DNA from: Pterobdella sp. o SKG-2022
Taxonomy: Eukaryota > Annelida > Clitellata > Hirudinida > Piscicolidae
DNA: 64,000 nt
NCBI GenBank assembly: GCA_964035795.1
Contig: OZ038320.1
Span: 21,780,589 to 21,844,588 of the forward strand
Direction: 5' to 3'
Positions 13,301 to 23,519 of the stretch are shown here, in pieces; the first letter of the stretch is position 1; each line of letters starts with the position of its first letter. A program made the position numbers and the translations under genes. Under the pieces are notes generated by a model, which was given only the letters and a program-made list of their open reading frames with translations, made no database searches and had not been told where the DNA came from.

Positions 13301-14906
13301 AAGACCAAGAGAGCCAGGGAAACTCCTGAATACAAACAAGGAATTGATAGGTATTCTCTTAACTAATAATTTGTATCCCAAAATTAAATTTTAACTAATA
13401 TTGCGTCAATGGGAGTACTAAAGTAAAAGATGTCATTCAAATTTCTTATTAGTTTTTCACCTATAAAAAATTTTTAAAAATTTTTTAGTTATATATATGT
13501 ATATATATATATTCATCGTAAATTTCCATGTTAGTTTTACTTCGATTGATTGTACCATAATTAGAACTCTTGGGATATCGCAGATATGCCTTGAAACGCA
13601 AAGAGGTGTTGTCACAGAGCTGCATGGGAGATGTGCCTCTGGAGGTGCAGGAGACCCCCATCAAAGGTGCAGTCCTTCAAACAAATACTTCATTCTAGTA
13701 TTTTCATTATTTTTTATATATTTAACCGTGCTATTCAGCACTGAATTTAAATTATGAGTTTTTAAATGTTTATTTCAACTTTTAATAATGATCATCACCT
13801 GATTTACAGACCAGCAGGTGTCAGGCGATTCAACCCTCAGAAGGAGGACCAGTTTCTACTCAAGCCAACCACTCACAAGATTGTCATCCACAATTCCCAA
13901 CACAAATTCTATTGTATCTTCATCTAAAAATTCACCCGGACCAAAAGTCGAGTTTTTCTTTCAAATTGATTTTAGCCAGCCTAGTCATTCAAATCAGGCT
14001 TTTAATAATTCACAACCTACAACCTTCAAAGCCAACTTGGCTCCTAAAAATGATGTAGAAGCACTTTTGAATCTGGCAAGCGAAAAAATCACCTTTCATA
14101 AGGCATCTTCAAACAAAAAACCAAAAAGTATTTTTGAATCTCTTGTAAGTCCAGACACTAGTAAATCACCCCAAATTGATAAAAAGGAAATAAATAAAGA
14201 AAATAAAAATAAACCAGAAAATGAAAAAAGGCCTAAAACGGAACGGCTTTTACATAGTTTTATAAACGATAGTAGCAACAGTAGTAATAGTAAAAGCATA
14301 GGAGTTAGTAAAAGCATTGCCAATCGCTCTGTAAAACCTCATGTTTCAACTCCTGTAAGAAGGATAACCAGAAACATTTTTGCCTCGCATTCAAACAGTC
14401 CTAGCAGCCAAAGTAGTAGCATCATGGTGAAAAGTAGAAACACAGTAGCAACCACTGAAACCTATAAAAACCTTGCTATAAATAATAATAGTAATAGTGT
14501 TTCCAAAACGGCTTCCAGCAATACAAGTGCAAGAAAAAAGAGGAGGCCGATTGAAGCATTGATAGACGAAAATGCCAATGATGGTGTGATGATCGGCATG
14601 TCTGCAGCTACATTAAACAAAACTGGCCATCATGTTGCAAACAACAAAATTCTCTTTGCTGACAACACCAATAGTAGTGATGCAGAAAAAAGCACCAGCA
14701 TTTCATTTAAGCATTTCACTAGAGCTTCAGCAGTCAAAAACAATCCACAAGTCTCCACAGAGAACCATTCAATTACCAACCCAGATTTGGATGCCATTCT
14801 GATGAGATCACCTAGCACTCGTCGTAGCATTATGCAGGCCAGAAGAGCCCTCCTCACTTCACCTGAACACAAAAATACACGCTCAGTTAAGAAACTTTGG
14901 GCCTAA
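7395..14906 (+). CDS. TICRR: Treslin/TICRR-like replication-initiation protein, 16 exons, 1181 aa (tentative)
   Basis: Exons: 7395-7453, 7644-8055, 8277-8466, 8655-8918, 9062-9143, 9374-9414, 9588-9740, 10066-10406, 10830-10934, 11944-12026, 12197-12558, 12710-12795, 12933-13047, 13278-13350, 13584-13666, 13810-14906. All phases join. Treslin is the animal Sld3 counterpart that, with MTBP, binds TopBP1 after CDK phosphorylation and loads Cdc45 at origins. The call rests mainly on residues about 515-620: a helical stretch, a conserved-looking YRIYDELILPIPVPL segment, then FDTDSLMSP with a serine-proline at 617-618, which resembles the end of the Sld3/Treslin domain as I remember it. The rest is Ser/Asn-rich and disordered, with repeated ETP motifs. 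It is much shorter than vertebrate Treslin (about 1900 aa) and seems to lack its N-terminal domain, so upstream exons could be missing. A different nuclear protein is possible. Confidence 0.5.
7509..7578. repeat. Hairpin with 14-bp perfect arms in the first Treslin-like intron
   Basis: TTATTGATCAAAAC at 7509-7522 is repeated exactly in reverse complement at 7565-7578, with a 42-bp loop. No coding content. Confidence 0.55.
9862..9907. repeat. SINE-like conserved core, copy 1
   Basis: A short CAT-rich lead followed by a core containing CCATTTCCATGCTAGCATGA. The same core occurs at 29239-29310 and 48650-48705. From memory it resembles a dispersed core common in cephalopod and other lophotrochozoan genomes. 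It lies in a Treslin-like intron. Confidence 0.6.
10467..10615. mobile_element. MITE-like foldback element, 149 bp
   Basis: The ends are a perfect 19-bp inverted repeat (10467-10485 and 10597-10615, starting GTAAGTTCAAC). Inside are three copies of a 25-bp direct repeat (10531-10555, 10556-10580, 10581-10605). Copies 1 and 2 are identical and copy 3 has a few changes. It starts 60 bp after exon 8 of the Treslin-like gene. No coding capacity. Part of its end sequence recurs at 16527-16548. Confidence 0.6.
12855..12895. repeat. Solo LINE 3'-tail fragment
   Basis: CAGTCAAATTCTTTTTATAG followed by CCCATT closely matches the 3' end of the LINE at 37823-39870 and another fragment at 56780-56830. 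It sits in a Treslin-like intron and may be an extreme 5'-truncated insertion or the tail of a SINE that borrows the LINE end. Confidence 0.45.
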
Positions 14907-15417
14907 TATATTCTTATTCATGTGTTGGATTACCTTTTGATTGGTGAATTGTGTTAAATCAATATAGTTTTCTCTAGTGTGATTTCAGTATGAGTATTAA
15001 TGTTTTTTATTTTTATTTCTAACTACTACTTAATGAATTCTAATGATAGTCTAATTTGTCATTTTATAAATTATTTTCAACTTGTCTATATCATTGTTGA
15101 TTTATTTTTTCCAGTTTCCGATCAAGTTTGTCAAATTCATTAAAACATCTTATACTTTAGGTTTAATATTTGTTCGTTGCAATCAAATGCTTTCAAAATA
15201 ACACTAAATGTTGATAATTGTTAATTATTTAAAAAAATAAAAATTTGTGGACTATTTTTATCTTATTTCATTAGTCTCAGTCAAGCATTTTAAAATCAGT
15301 TATACATTAATATATGGCTGATGATCGACTCAGGCTGATGGCACGTTTGTCGTTAATTAAACTCAATTTATAATCATCTTCAGCTTCTTTCATAATTTTA
15401 TCTTTAATTACTTGTGT
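14907..15417. other. Convergent 3' region of the Treslin-like and ABHD8-like genes
   Basis: AT-rich DNA between two convergent stop codons. An AATAAA at 15236-15241 is a plausible plus-strand polyadenylation signal for the Treslin-like transcript. No further exon is seen. Confidence 0.45.
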
Positions 15418-17876
15418 TTAATCTTTTTTGAGAGTTTTGACAATATGTTCAGCGATGTAACTGTTGCAGAAAGCTGGAGTTTCAAGCATCACCATGTGTC
15501 CCACGTCCTTTATGCTCTTCAACTCACTCCTTCTCATCGTCTGTGAAGCATTTGTTCGTTGCTCAGTACAATAAGCTTATACTTTTCAAATTGAAATTAT
15601 AGTCTAGATATTAAATTTTAGGTAAATTTTCAAAAATTATTTTGGAAAATGAAAAAATTGAACCGATTACATAATGTGCAATCACTAAACGCCAAAAATT
15701 CGAAATAAAACCATATTGGCAACTTTCAATTAACTCGGTTAATGTAAACAAATTTCAAAATTGTGTTTTAATGCCATCAAGCTTCGAATTGTTTAATATC
15801 AGAATATTTCGAGTTTAGCGCTGGGTGGCTGATTTTGGAAGACAACGTAAATCGACCACTAGGTGCTAATTCATGTGAAAAAGACCCGTATGATTCAAAG
15901 CATTCAAGATATTCAGACTATCCGACAAATCGTTGACTTGAAACTGGGTTCCTTTGCGTTATTTCAATGACATAGTTACATGCGGGAATTTTCGGTCGGA
16001 TTAATGATTAGTAATGCATTATGAGTAAATTATGTGAAGGTATAAAAGATTACTTTATCCATATGAGTGACTTCCTCGTGAGGAATGAGACGATCGTTTT
16101 CACCATGGATCAACAGTGTTTGACATTTTATACTTGAAAAAAATCCTTCCAAATCATTGATTATATCCTATATCATCAAGTTAGAAATGTAAGTTATGAA
16201 AAAATTTTTTGAAAGATTAAAATATTGGTGGTATTTGAAAATTCTTTATTGCCCGTAATCATGTGAATCTAAAATAATTTGTTAAATATAACAAGATGAA
16301 ACAGATATGACTCAAAATTTTCCTAAAGTTTATTTATTCAAGATGATTTCTTATAAATTGAAAGCTTTGTAAACTAATGACTTCTCTAAAAGTTTGTTCC
16401 ATCTTATTAAATTATCACTTGTATTTAGCTTTCTTCAGCTACATAAGTTAGTTGATCGGAGAAATGTTTGATAATTTTCACTTGGTAAGATAAATTTGTC
16501 TAACAAAAAGCTTCAAGAATTCAGTAAATAAATACTTTGTGTTTGTTTTTCTCATTATTTGGTTTAGGCTATTCTACGTTAAGTGATATTAAATGCCCAA
16601 ACCTTCGTGACCTCCTTGCCAGTCTTGACCCTTAAGGATGTATTTAATGACACGGGTGGGTGCGTTAACTGCTGCCAAGTAACACAAGTTATTTTTGTTT
16701 CCTTTGTGGAAGGCACGTCTGTCATTGTTATGTTGTAAGAGCTTGAAAAAACTTTGATTATGTTTAGTATTCAACAGAAATGCTCATCTTGTTGATAAAG
16801 AATTCATTATTGTTGAAACAAATACTTTTCTACATAACTAATTTTTAGTAGAATTTTTTCAATTTAAAAAAACTTTTATTTATTCAATTTAATTACGACC
16901 TGAAAAATTCTTTTTTAACAGTCTTTTCAAAAATTTGGAGAAAAAAGCTGGGAAGTACAAAAACTCCAAGCTCAGGTCCTAGTGGAATGGGCCCTCCACC
17001 ACTTATCATTATCAAGCCTTTCACCCAGTTTTCAAACCTGTATGCCACGATCGAGGCAAACGTACATCTGTATTGGGAGTTTAGTATGCTTGAATTCATA
17101 TGAGTTAGGTTGTCTAGATGACCATTGTGATTGATGGGTGATTTCGATTTGTTTATTTGTTTTAGGGATTGGAAATATTGATAGACTTTCATTAGTTTTT
17201 TACTTTTTGTACACTCAGATGCAAAAATCTGAACCGATGGTTTTAAATTTTACATCAAAATCAAACTATTAATATTATCAATTATTTATTATTATCAATT
17301 ATATATAGTTTATTATCTATTTTATTTTTACCCATAAGAATGCCCAATGATAATGTTAGATTCAGATCTGTAACGATGGAAAAGCTCTATGACGTCCTTG
17401 GATAGCTCTTTAAAGTGGTAAGCATCTTTTTTTAAAGGCACAAAGCTTTCCCCATGGCCGATAAAGTCCATCGATACAGTCGTAAAACCTAACCTATTGA
17501 GAAACAGAATTTGAGGGAGCCATACTTTTATTTCACCTCCAACTCCGTGAAGCAGAAATATTATTGTAGACTTTTTTAAATCTTCATCTATTCCTTCAAC
17601 TTCGTCAGAAATTTTCGATTCTATATTATGATCACATTTCGATGAAAAAGCTTTCCTTAAACAAGAGTATTGACTTTGGTCAATCTTTTCGGAACCAGGA
17701 ACTTGACAAACATTTAATACTCTCCCTTCTCTTAATTCCACTTTTTCACAAAATTTTTTTAAAAGAAATTTGCAGCATACTGTATTATCTTTTGCAGAGT
17801 TTTTTCGCCGACTTCCGGTAAAAGGCAGTTTGAGTATTTTATGGGTTCTGGTATGTTTTCGATAATTTTCCATCAA
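15418..17876 (-). CDS. ABHD8: ABHD8-like alpha/beta hydrolase, 5 exons, 358 aa
   Basis: Exons in transcript order: 17332-17876, 16900-17067, 16603-16751, 16054-16145, 15418-15540. All phases join. The acceptor of exon 4 (after GGAAG) was chosen because it restores both frame and the family spacing. The alpha/beta-hydrolase fold is shown by the oxyanion motif HGVGG (about 112), GHGES, the nucleophile elbow GHSYG with Ser near 180, the acid-bearing strand LLIHGENDRLIP, and the catalytic His in DVGHMVML near the C-terminus. The triad therefore looks intact. ABHD8 substrates are not established, so no reaction is assigned. The gene is divergent from hemerythrin copy 1, with 468 bp between start codons. 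The N-terminal 95 residues are basic and not conserved. Confidence 0.8.
16527..16548. repeat. Solo copy of a foldback-element end
   Basis: About 22 bp here match, in reverse complement, the end region of the foldback element at 10476-10497 (core ACAAACACAAAGTATTTATT). No second arm was found nearby, so it may be a solo end or a degraded element in ABHD8-like intron 3's neighbourhood. Confidence 0.4.
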
Positions 17877-18258
17877 TGTTAATATTTATTGAATTGTTTT
17901 TGATCATTATTGGTGTTTTTACATTTAAAAATTTAATTTTTATGAAAAACGAACTTCAGTAAAAATGATAAAAAACCATAACATTTAAAAAAACAGCACT
18001 GAGTTTTTTTTTAAATTGTGAGTATATTCATTATATAAAATGATTAAATTTAAATAATAAATGGTATTTTTCAATAGTAAATAAAAATTTTATTTTGATT
18101 AAAAGTTTTTTAATGAAATTTAGAGTACCGATCAATTTGGAAAACAACTGACCTAAGTCAAATGACGTCTATAGTTTAAACAAATTCAATTTAAACCTCG
18201 AGGAACAATATGATCAGGTTACATTTTCTGATCGGAATCCACACTCCTACTATAGCGC

Positions 18259-18264
18259 GATAAG
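18259..18264 (+). promoter_or_regulatory. GATA-type site upstream of hemerythrin copy 1
   Basis: GATAAG lies 26 bp upstream of the TATA box in a GC-richer island. It is kept in copy 2 (21147-21152, reverse strand). GATA factors control blood-cell genes in many animals, but their role here is inference. Confidence 0.35.
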
Positions 18265-18289
18265 AGGCGGCCTTTGGAAAGGGCGAGTG

Positions 18290-18297
18290 TATAAAAG
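18290..18297 (+). promoter_or_regulatory. TATA box of hemerythrin copy 1
   Basis: TATAAAAG lies 48 bp upstream of the start codon, predicting a 5' untranslated region of only about 20-25 nt. Confidence 0.7.
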
Positions 18298-18344
18298 GAA
18301 ACCGCAGAGCGATACATTATCAAAATTGTTTATTAATCGTCATT

Positions 18345-19088
18345 ATGAAAACTACACTGGCACTCATCGCTACACTTCTGCTGGCCGCATGGGCCTTCGA
18401 CATTCCGGAGCCCTTCCAGTGGGACGAGACCTTCGTCGTTGGAGTCTGTTCATTATTTCAAACCTGCTTAAGCTTAAAATACATTTTATATTTGTGCGAG
18501 TTTATTTAATCAATTGATAGTTTTCATAATAGTTCGATGTAACTGATGACAGTACGATGACTTGGACGAACAACACAAAGGCTTGTTTGAAGGCATTAAA
18601 GCCATGTGCGACTCCAAAGAAGATGGTGAAAAGATCAAGGAACTTACCAAAGTGATTGATGAGCACTTCAGGCACGAGGAGGTTGGTGGAGGTTTTGCAA
18701 AGGAATAAGTCTGTGTAGTTTTAACTAATTAAATGAACAACACATTCCGTTTAATGTTCTTTAATTAAAATTTCACTTACAGAAAGTGATGAAAGACAAA
18801 TCGTACGGTGGCTTGGACGATCACATAGTGAAGCACCACGAGTTCGAAGACGAGCTCAAGAAGATCATGTCTCCCGCCACCGAGGAAAACTGCTCTTATG
18901 CCAAGGATTGGTGGGTCCTTATGCTTCAATTCACATTTATATCCCAACGTCTGCATCTAGCTTTAATTAATTAAATATGGCAACTTGTTCATTGATATTC
19001 TACTCGCAATGAAACGTTGAACGAATGCAATTGCAGGCTTGTGAACCACATCAAGTCTATCGACTTCCTGTACAAGACCAAGTTGTGA
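18345..19088 (+). CDS. Secreted hemerythrin, copy 1, 4 exons, 135 aa
   Basis: Exons: 18345-18443, 18553-18681, 18783-18910, 19037-19088, with phases joining. Hemerythrin is a four-helix protein that binds O2 reversibly at a diiron centre. All seven iron ligands of the family are visible in order: His in DEQHKG, His and Glu in HFRHEE, two His in DHIVKHHEF, and His and Asp in NHIKSID. The WDETF N-terminal arm and the KDWLVNHIKSIDF last helix are also typical. Unlike classical intracellular hemerythrins it begins with a hydrophobic signal peptide (residues 1 to about 17, core LALIATLLLAAWA), so it should be extracellular. The exon 1 donor (GTCTGT) is weak, but it is the one that gives family spacing. 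An AATAAA at 19198-19203 ends the gene. The protein is identical to copy 2. Confidence 0.93.
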
Positions 19089-19197
19089 ACGAGCTGTCAA
19101 CTTTTATGATGCATTTGCAATAAGCCACTTAAACATCATAGTTTTATTTGAAGTATTTTGAGTCCGTATGTCTTAATTCAATTATGTTAATCGTTTC

Positions 19198-19203
19198 AAT
19201 AAA
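19198..19203 (+). terminator. Polyadenylation signal, hemerythrin copy 1
   Basis: AATAAA 110 bp after the stop codon. The arm of the inverted repeat ends five bases beyond it. Confidence 0.65.
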
Positions 19204-19208
19204 ATATT

Positions 19209-20202
19209 CTGAAAAATTTGGTGCTTCACTCAAACTGTTCTCAAGTTTCAAAATTTCAATCTTTAGGAAATCTGTAAAATATATTCGGATTATAATATAG
19301 TACTACTAATTTGTGTTCCGAACCAAAAATAAAATTGAAAAGTAACTTTGAATAATTGTTGGAGTTATTCTCAAAAGACGATTTGAACACACAATCTCAA
19401 GATTCACAAATATACAATTTCAACATATAATCTTCGACAATTCAATAAAATTCACATTAATTATTCTATAGAATAAATTTAAGAAATCTATAAACCAAAA
19501 AGACTGAAGTTTTTATTAATTTAAAAAATAGTTTAAAGAAAACTGATTGACCCTTCTATAAAATGATCATTCAAATTTTCGATTCGTAATGCCATGGCTG
19601 ACAAACGAATACAACAAAAAAGTATCGTGGTCAAATATGATAAGAATTTAAATTGGTCGTAGTTCTTAAGTTTTCTTCCAAGTTTCATTGCCAGTTCTAG
19701 ACATGACCTTTGATGTTTGATACAAATTTTTTTGGTTAAAATCTTCAATAATTTCAAAATATTAAGAAACTCAAAATCGTGTGTTGTGAATGATTTTGAA
19801 AAATAATTTTAGTCATAACCATAATCGCCATTTTTAGTAAGTTTTACATAACCATCAAATTTAGCCAACTTTGTTTGTACCACCCTTTCTACCAGAACCA
19901 CCCCAACTAGCTGACTTCAAGGTGTCCACCCCAAAAATGTTTTGCTTTTTTATGTTCAAACTCCATCGACATAAACGTTTGTAAAGATTAAAGACATCTA
20001 TTGTATTGAAATAATGTTTTTAATCAGTGTTTTTTAACTATAAATCATTTGTTCATTATCATTTTTTTACTGCTTGAAAAAAAAATTTTTCCCATTTTTA
20101 AATATCATCGCTTTTTTTTTGAGTTTTCCATTTTGAAACTTAATAGCTATATTAAGTTTTATTTTTCAAATATATTCAAATAAAAAGAAAAGTTTTTAAA
20201 AA
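19209..20202. other. Spacer of the hemerythrin palindrome, no gene seen
   Basis: About 1 kb of unique AT-rich DNA between the 3' ends of the two hemerythrin genes. The only open frame (19533-19757, minus) has no recognisable features and no splice context, so I do not call it. Confidence 0.5.
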
Positions 20203-20207
20203 AATAT

Positions 20208-20213
20208 TTTATT
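20208..20213 (-). terminator. Polyadenylation signal, hemerythrin copy 2
   Basis: AATAAA on the minus strand, at the same place in the arm as in copy 1. Confidence 0.65.
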
Positions 20214-20322
20214 GAAACGATTAACATAATTGAATTAAGACATACGGACTCAAAATACTTCAAATAAAACTATGATGTTTAAGTGGCTTATTGCAAATGC
20301 ATCATAAAAGTTGACAGCTCGT

Positions 20323-21066
20323 TCACAACTTGGTCTTGTACAGGAAGTCGATAGACTTGATGTGGTTCACAAGCCTGCAATTGCATTCGTTCAACGTTTC
20401 ATTGCGAGTAGAATATCAATGAACAAGTTGCCATATTTAATTAATTAAAGCTAGATGCAGACGTTGGGATATAAATGTGAATTGAAGCATAAGGACCCAC
20501 CAATCCTTGGCATAAGAGCAGTTTTCCTCGGTGGCGGGAGACATGATCTTCTTGAGCTCGTCTTCGAACTCGTGGTGCTTCACTATGTGATCGTCCAAGC
20601 CACCGTACGATTTGTCTTTCATCACTTTCTGTAAGTGAAATTTTAATTAAAGAACATTAAACGGAATGTGTTGTTCATTTAATTAGTTAAAACTACACAG
20701 ACTTATTCCTTTGCAAAACCTCCACCAACCTCCTCGTGCCTGAAGTGCTCATCAATCACTTTGGTAAGTTCCTTGATCTTTTCACCATCTTCTTTGGAGT
20801 CGCACATGGCTTTAATGCCTTCAAACAAGCCTTTGTGTTGTTCGTCCAAGTCATCGTACTGTCATCAGTTACATCGAACTATTAGGAAAACTATCAATTG
20901 ATTAAATAAACTCGCACAAATATAAAATGTATTTTAAGCTTAAGCAGGTTTGAAATAATGAACAGACTCCAACGACGAAGGTCTCGTCCCACTGGAAGGG
21001 CTCCGGAATGTCGAAGGCCCATGCGGCCAGCAGAAGTGTAGCGATGAGTGCCAATGTAGTTTTCAT
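20323..21066 (-). CDS. Secreted hemerythrin, copy 2, 4 exons, 135 aa
   Basis: Exons in transcript order: 20968-21066, 20730-20858, 20501-20628, 20323-20374. Exon lengths and splice sites equal those of copy 1. The only coding difference I see is a silent change in codon 5 (CTG versus TTG), so the two genes encode the same secreted seven-ligand hemerythrin. The two genes are tail to tail. Because introns as well as exons match, the duplication is recent or the copies are kept alike by gene conversion. Both keep open frames, splice sites, TATA box and polyadenylation signal, so both look functional. Confidence 0.93.
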
Positions 21067-21113
21067 AATGACGATTAATAAACGATGTTGATAATGTATC
21101 GCTCTGCGGTTTC

Positions 21114-21121
21114 CTTTTATA
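21114..21121 (-). promoter_or_regulatory. TATA box of hemerythrin copy 2
   Basis: TATAAAAG on the minus strand, 48 bp upstream of the start codon, as in copy 1. The upstream GATAAG is also kept, at 21147-21152. Confidence 0.7.
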
Positions 21122-21208
21122 CACTCGCCCTTTCCAAAGGCCGCCTCTTATCGCGCTATAGTAGGAGTGTGGATTCAGATCAGGAAATGTAACTTGATCA
21201 TATTGTTC

Positions 21209-23519
21209 TTTGTCTTTTGTTTCATCTCTAAAAAAACTTCTACTTCTCAAATATATTTATTTATCAATTTATTTAGTTATTGCTCAAACCATTCTTTAAT
21301 AAAATTTCATTATTCGCATTTTATAAAGAAAACAGTAGTAAGCGTTGTGATATTAGTCGTTGTACTTGTTGATTATGAGCACAGATCTGAATAGCTTCAC
21401 TGCCTGTTCCTTATTGTCAAGGCCACTAGTTTATAAATTTTCCATATTACATTCATTTTATCATGTTATATTTGTTAAACATGATTAATAATGTTAAATT
21501 AACTTTAAAAAGTCTTTTCATTTTGAATATTTTTAATAAGTTTTCGAGTGAAAGTAGACTTCAGTAAAAAATTATGAAATAATTTAGTCTGATATTTAAT
21601 TTGAACTAAGGCAATATATTGAATTTATGAAACTTGACTCGATAAGATTAAATAAATAATTATATTATGAAAATACAATTGAGTTTTGAAAAATAGGAAT
21701 GAGTGGATAATGTAAAAGTATAAAAATCTAACTACAAAATATTTCATAATATCCAACGTTATTAATTTCTAAAGCTTCATCAAAGGCATTTAAAACTTTC
21801 AAAATAATAGTGCACAAAAAACGAGAAATCTCAGAATAAAAAGGAAAAATACAAACAAGCAACAATGAATGTACAAAAGCGATACAAATCAGCGTTAGAG
21901 AAAATTGAAATGACTAATAATGGTACCACTTAAAAAAGCATTCAATAACACTACCTAATAAAAAACGGTCGCATTCAGACCTTTTGTACATCGTTTTATT
22001 TTCAAAATTTCGTTGGTGTAAATTGATATTATAATGATATCCTTGGAAACTCAAATAAAAATAATCAACAAAATAATAGAACCCCTTTAGATGCCGGAGC
22101 ATAGTTCATTGTAATAGATTAATGCAGCTTGTGTTTAGATGATTTCATAATGTGCTTCAGGCATCCAATAGAAGTCAACCATTCATATGGAATTTTAAGA
22201 TGAGAATGTCAACGAAAAACACAGTCCAAAAACAATGAATATGATATAAAAAATTAAATGTAAAAAACAATATTTTAAGGAATCACCAGTAAATACGTGC
22301 TATTATGCTGAATAGTACGTGATTATGAGGCGTTGAAAATGTGCAAGCGTTTTAATATTTTTATTAAAGCGTATCTAGTAATGTCATTTAAGGAGCACTT
22401 TAAAGATATTATGTACCCCTCCATCAATCGGAATACTATTACACGCATACTGTCCCCTGAAGACTGACTTAAACAACACCTTATACAATTATGAATACTC
22501 AGATCAACTCTATAAAGCAACCAATAATGAATGTAGAGGTATAAATCTTGATTACCATTATTAGTAAGATGTTGGGCCTCATTTTGGCACCTGTTGAAGT
22601 TTTTACTGTTTTGGGCCATAAACAGCGCATATATGCTCCTCTAAAGCGTTGTATCAATTCAAATTTATTTAAAAATTGACACTAACGATCAATTTTACCT
22701 TAAAATTTGTCATGGAATATTGAACTTATGCGAAACACTTGAACAATTTTAATAATTATATTTACATTAATGAGCATTCAAAAATAGATTATTAAATTTA
22801 ACAAAATTAAATGCTATTGAGAAAGCGAATTTCAACGCCAGCTAAAAGTAGCCCTTGAGATTTGAAAATTTAGCAGATATCAAATGTTCAAAATGATGAA
22901 TTTTAAACAAACTAAAATACGTGCAGACTAACAATTTTTGATGATCACTGTTTCACTGAAAATAAAATAAATAATGGATTGAGCATTCAAATAGGCTCCA
23001 TGTGATTGGTTGATAAGGCCTGCAGTGGGTGGGATCGTCTGTGGAATGTTCATCAGACTGTGTAAAAAGTCTAACAACCAGCATTTCAGATATATCAAAT
23101 AAGATATGAAAAAAAAAATAAACGAATAAATGCTTTCAATAGAATAGAGTAGCAGACAAAAGAGTCCAGAAAGCTGTAGTGAAAATATTATTCAACTAAT
23201 GTATGTGTATGTAAGACGACTATCGGTCAACCGAATTGGGCTTTCGTTATAGGTATGTTCCCCAAGCGCTACTCATTGTGTAACTACTAAAACACCCATA
23301 CAACGTTATCGGTTTATGGTTTAATGAGAAAATACGTTCAATTAGTTGGTTAAAATTATGATTCATAGATTATCCAAATAAAAATTTAAGTTTCTCAAAT
23401 GGAATTACTTTCCAACCATAACAATATTAGATAATTCATAAATTATGTGTACTATATGAACAATGTATGAATATTACAGTTCATAGTTATTTTAAAATTA
23501 TATCAAAGTTTCACCTTTT
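21209..23519. other. Gene-poor stretch before the Slingshot 3' end
   Basis: AT-rich DNA between hemerythrin copy 2 and the Slingshot stop codon. Several open frames under 100 codons occur, but none has family-like sequence or a coherent splice context. The right part should include the Slingshot 3' untranslated region. A slightly GC-richer patch at 22990-23100 has no feature I can name. Confidence 0.45.

Larger units (their letters stand above)
18203..19208 (+). repeat. Left arm of a 3-kb inverted repeat
   Basis: This 1006-bp block carries promoter, all exons, all introns and the polyadenylation signal of hemerythrin copy 1. It matches the reverse complement of 20203-21208. By eye I count about seven substitutions and no indels, all in the promoter-to-intron-1 third. 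From exon 2 to the AATAAA signal the arms look identical. Outside both ends the similarity stops abruptly. Confidence 0.85.
20203..21208 (-). repeat. Right arm of a 3-kb inverted repeat
   Basis: Reverse-complement partner of 18203-19208, equal in length (1006 bp). It carries hemerythrin copy 2 with its promoter and polyadenylation signal. Confidence 0.85.

Noticed and set aside
14096..14323. Minus-strand Leu-rich open frame resembling a signal or membrane peptide
   Set aside because: Antisense of the Ser/Asn/Lys-rich last exon of the Treslin-like gene.
16141..16167. Earlier acceptor for ABHD8-like exon 4 giving nine extra residues
   Set aside because: No donor of matching phase exists at the end of exon 3; the acceptor after GGAAG restores phase and the family spacing.
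18786..18974. A standalone short gene beginning at the ATG inside hemerythrin exon 3
   Set aside because: It is exon 3 read through its donor into the intron; the frame and iron ligands belong to hemerythrin.
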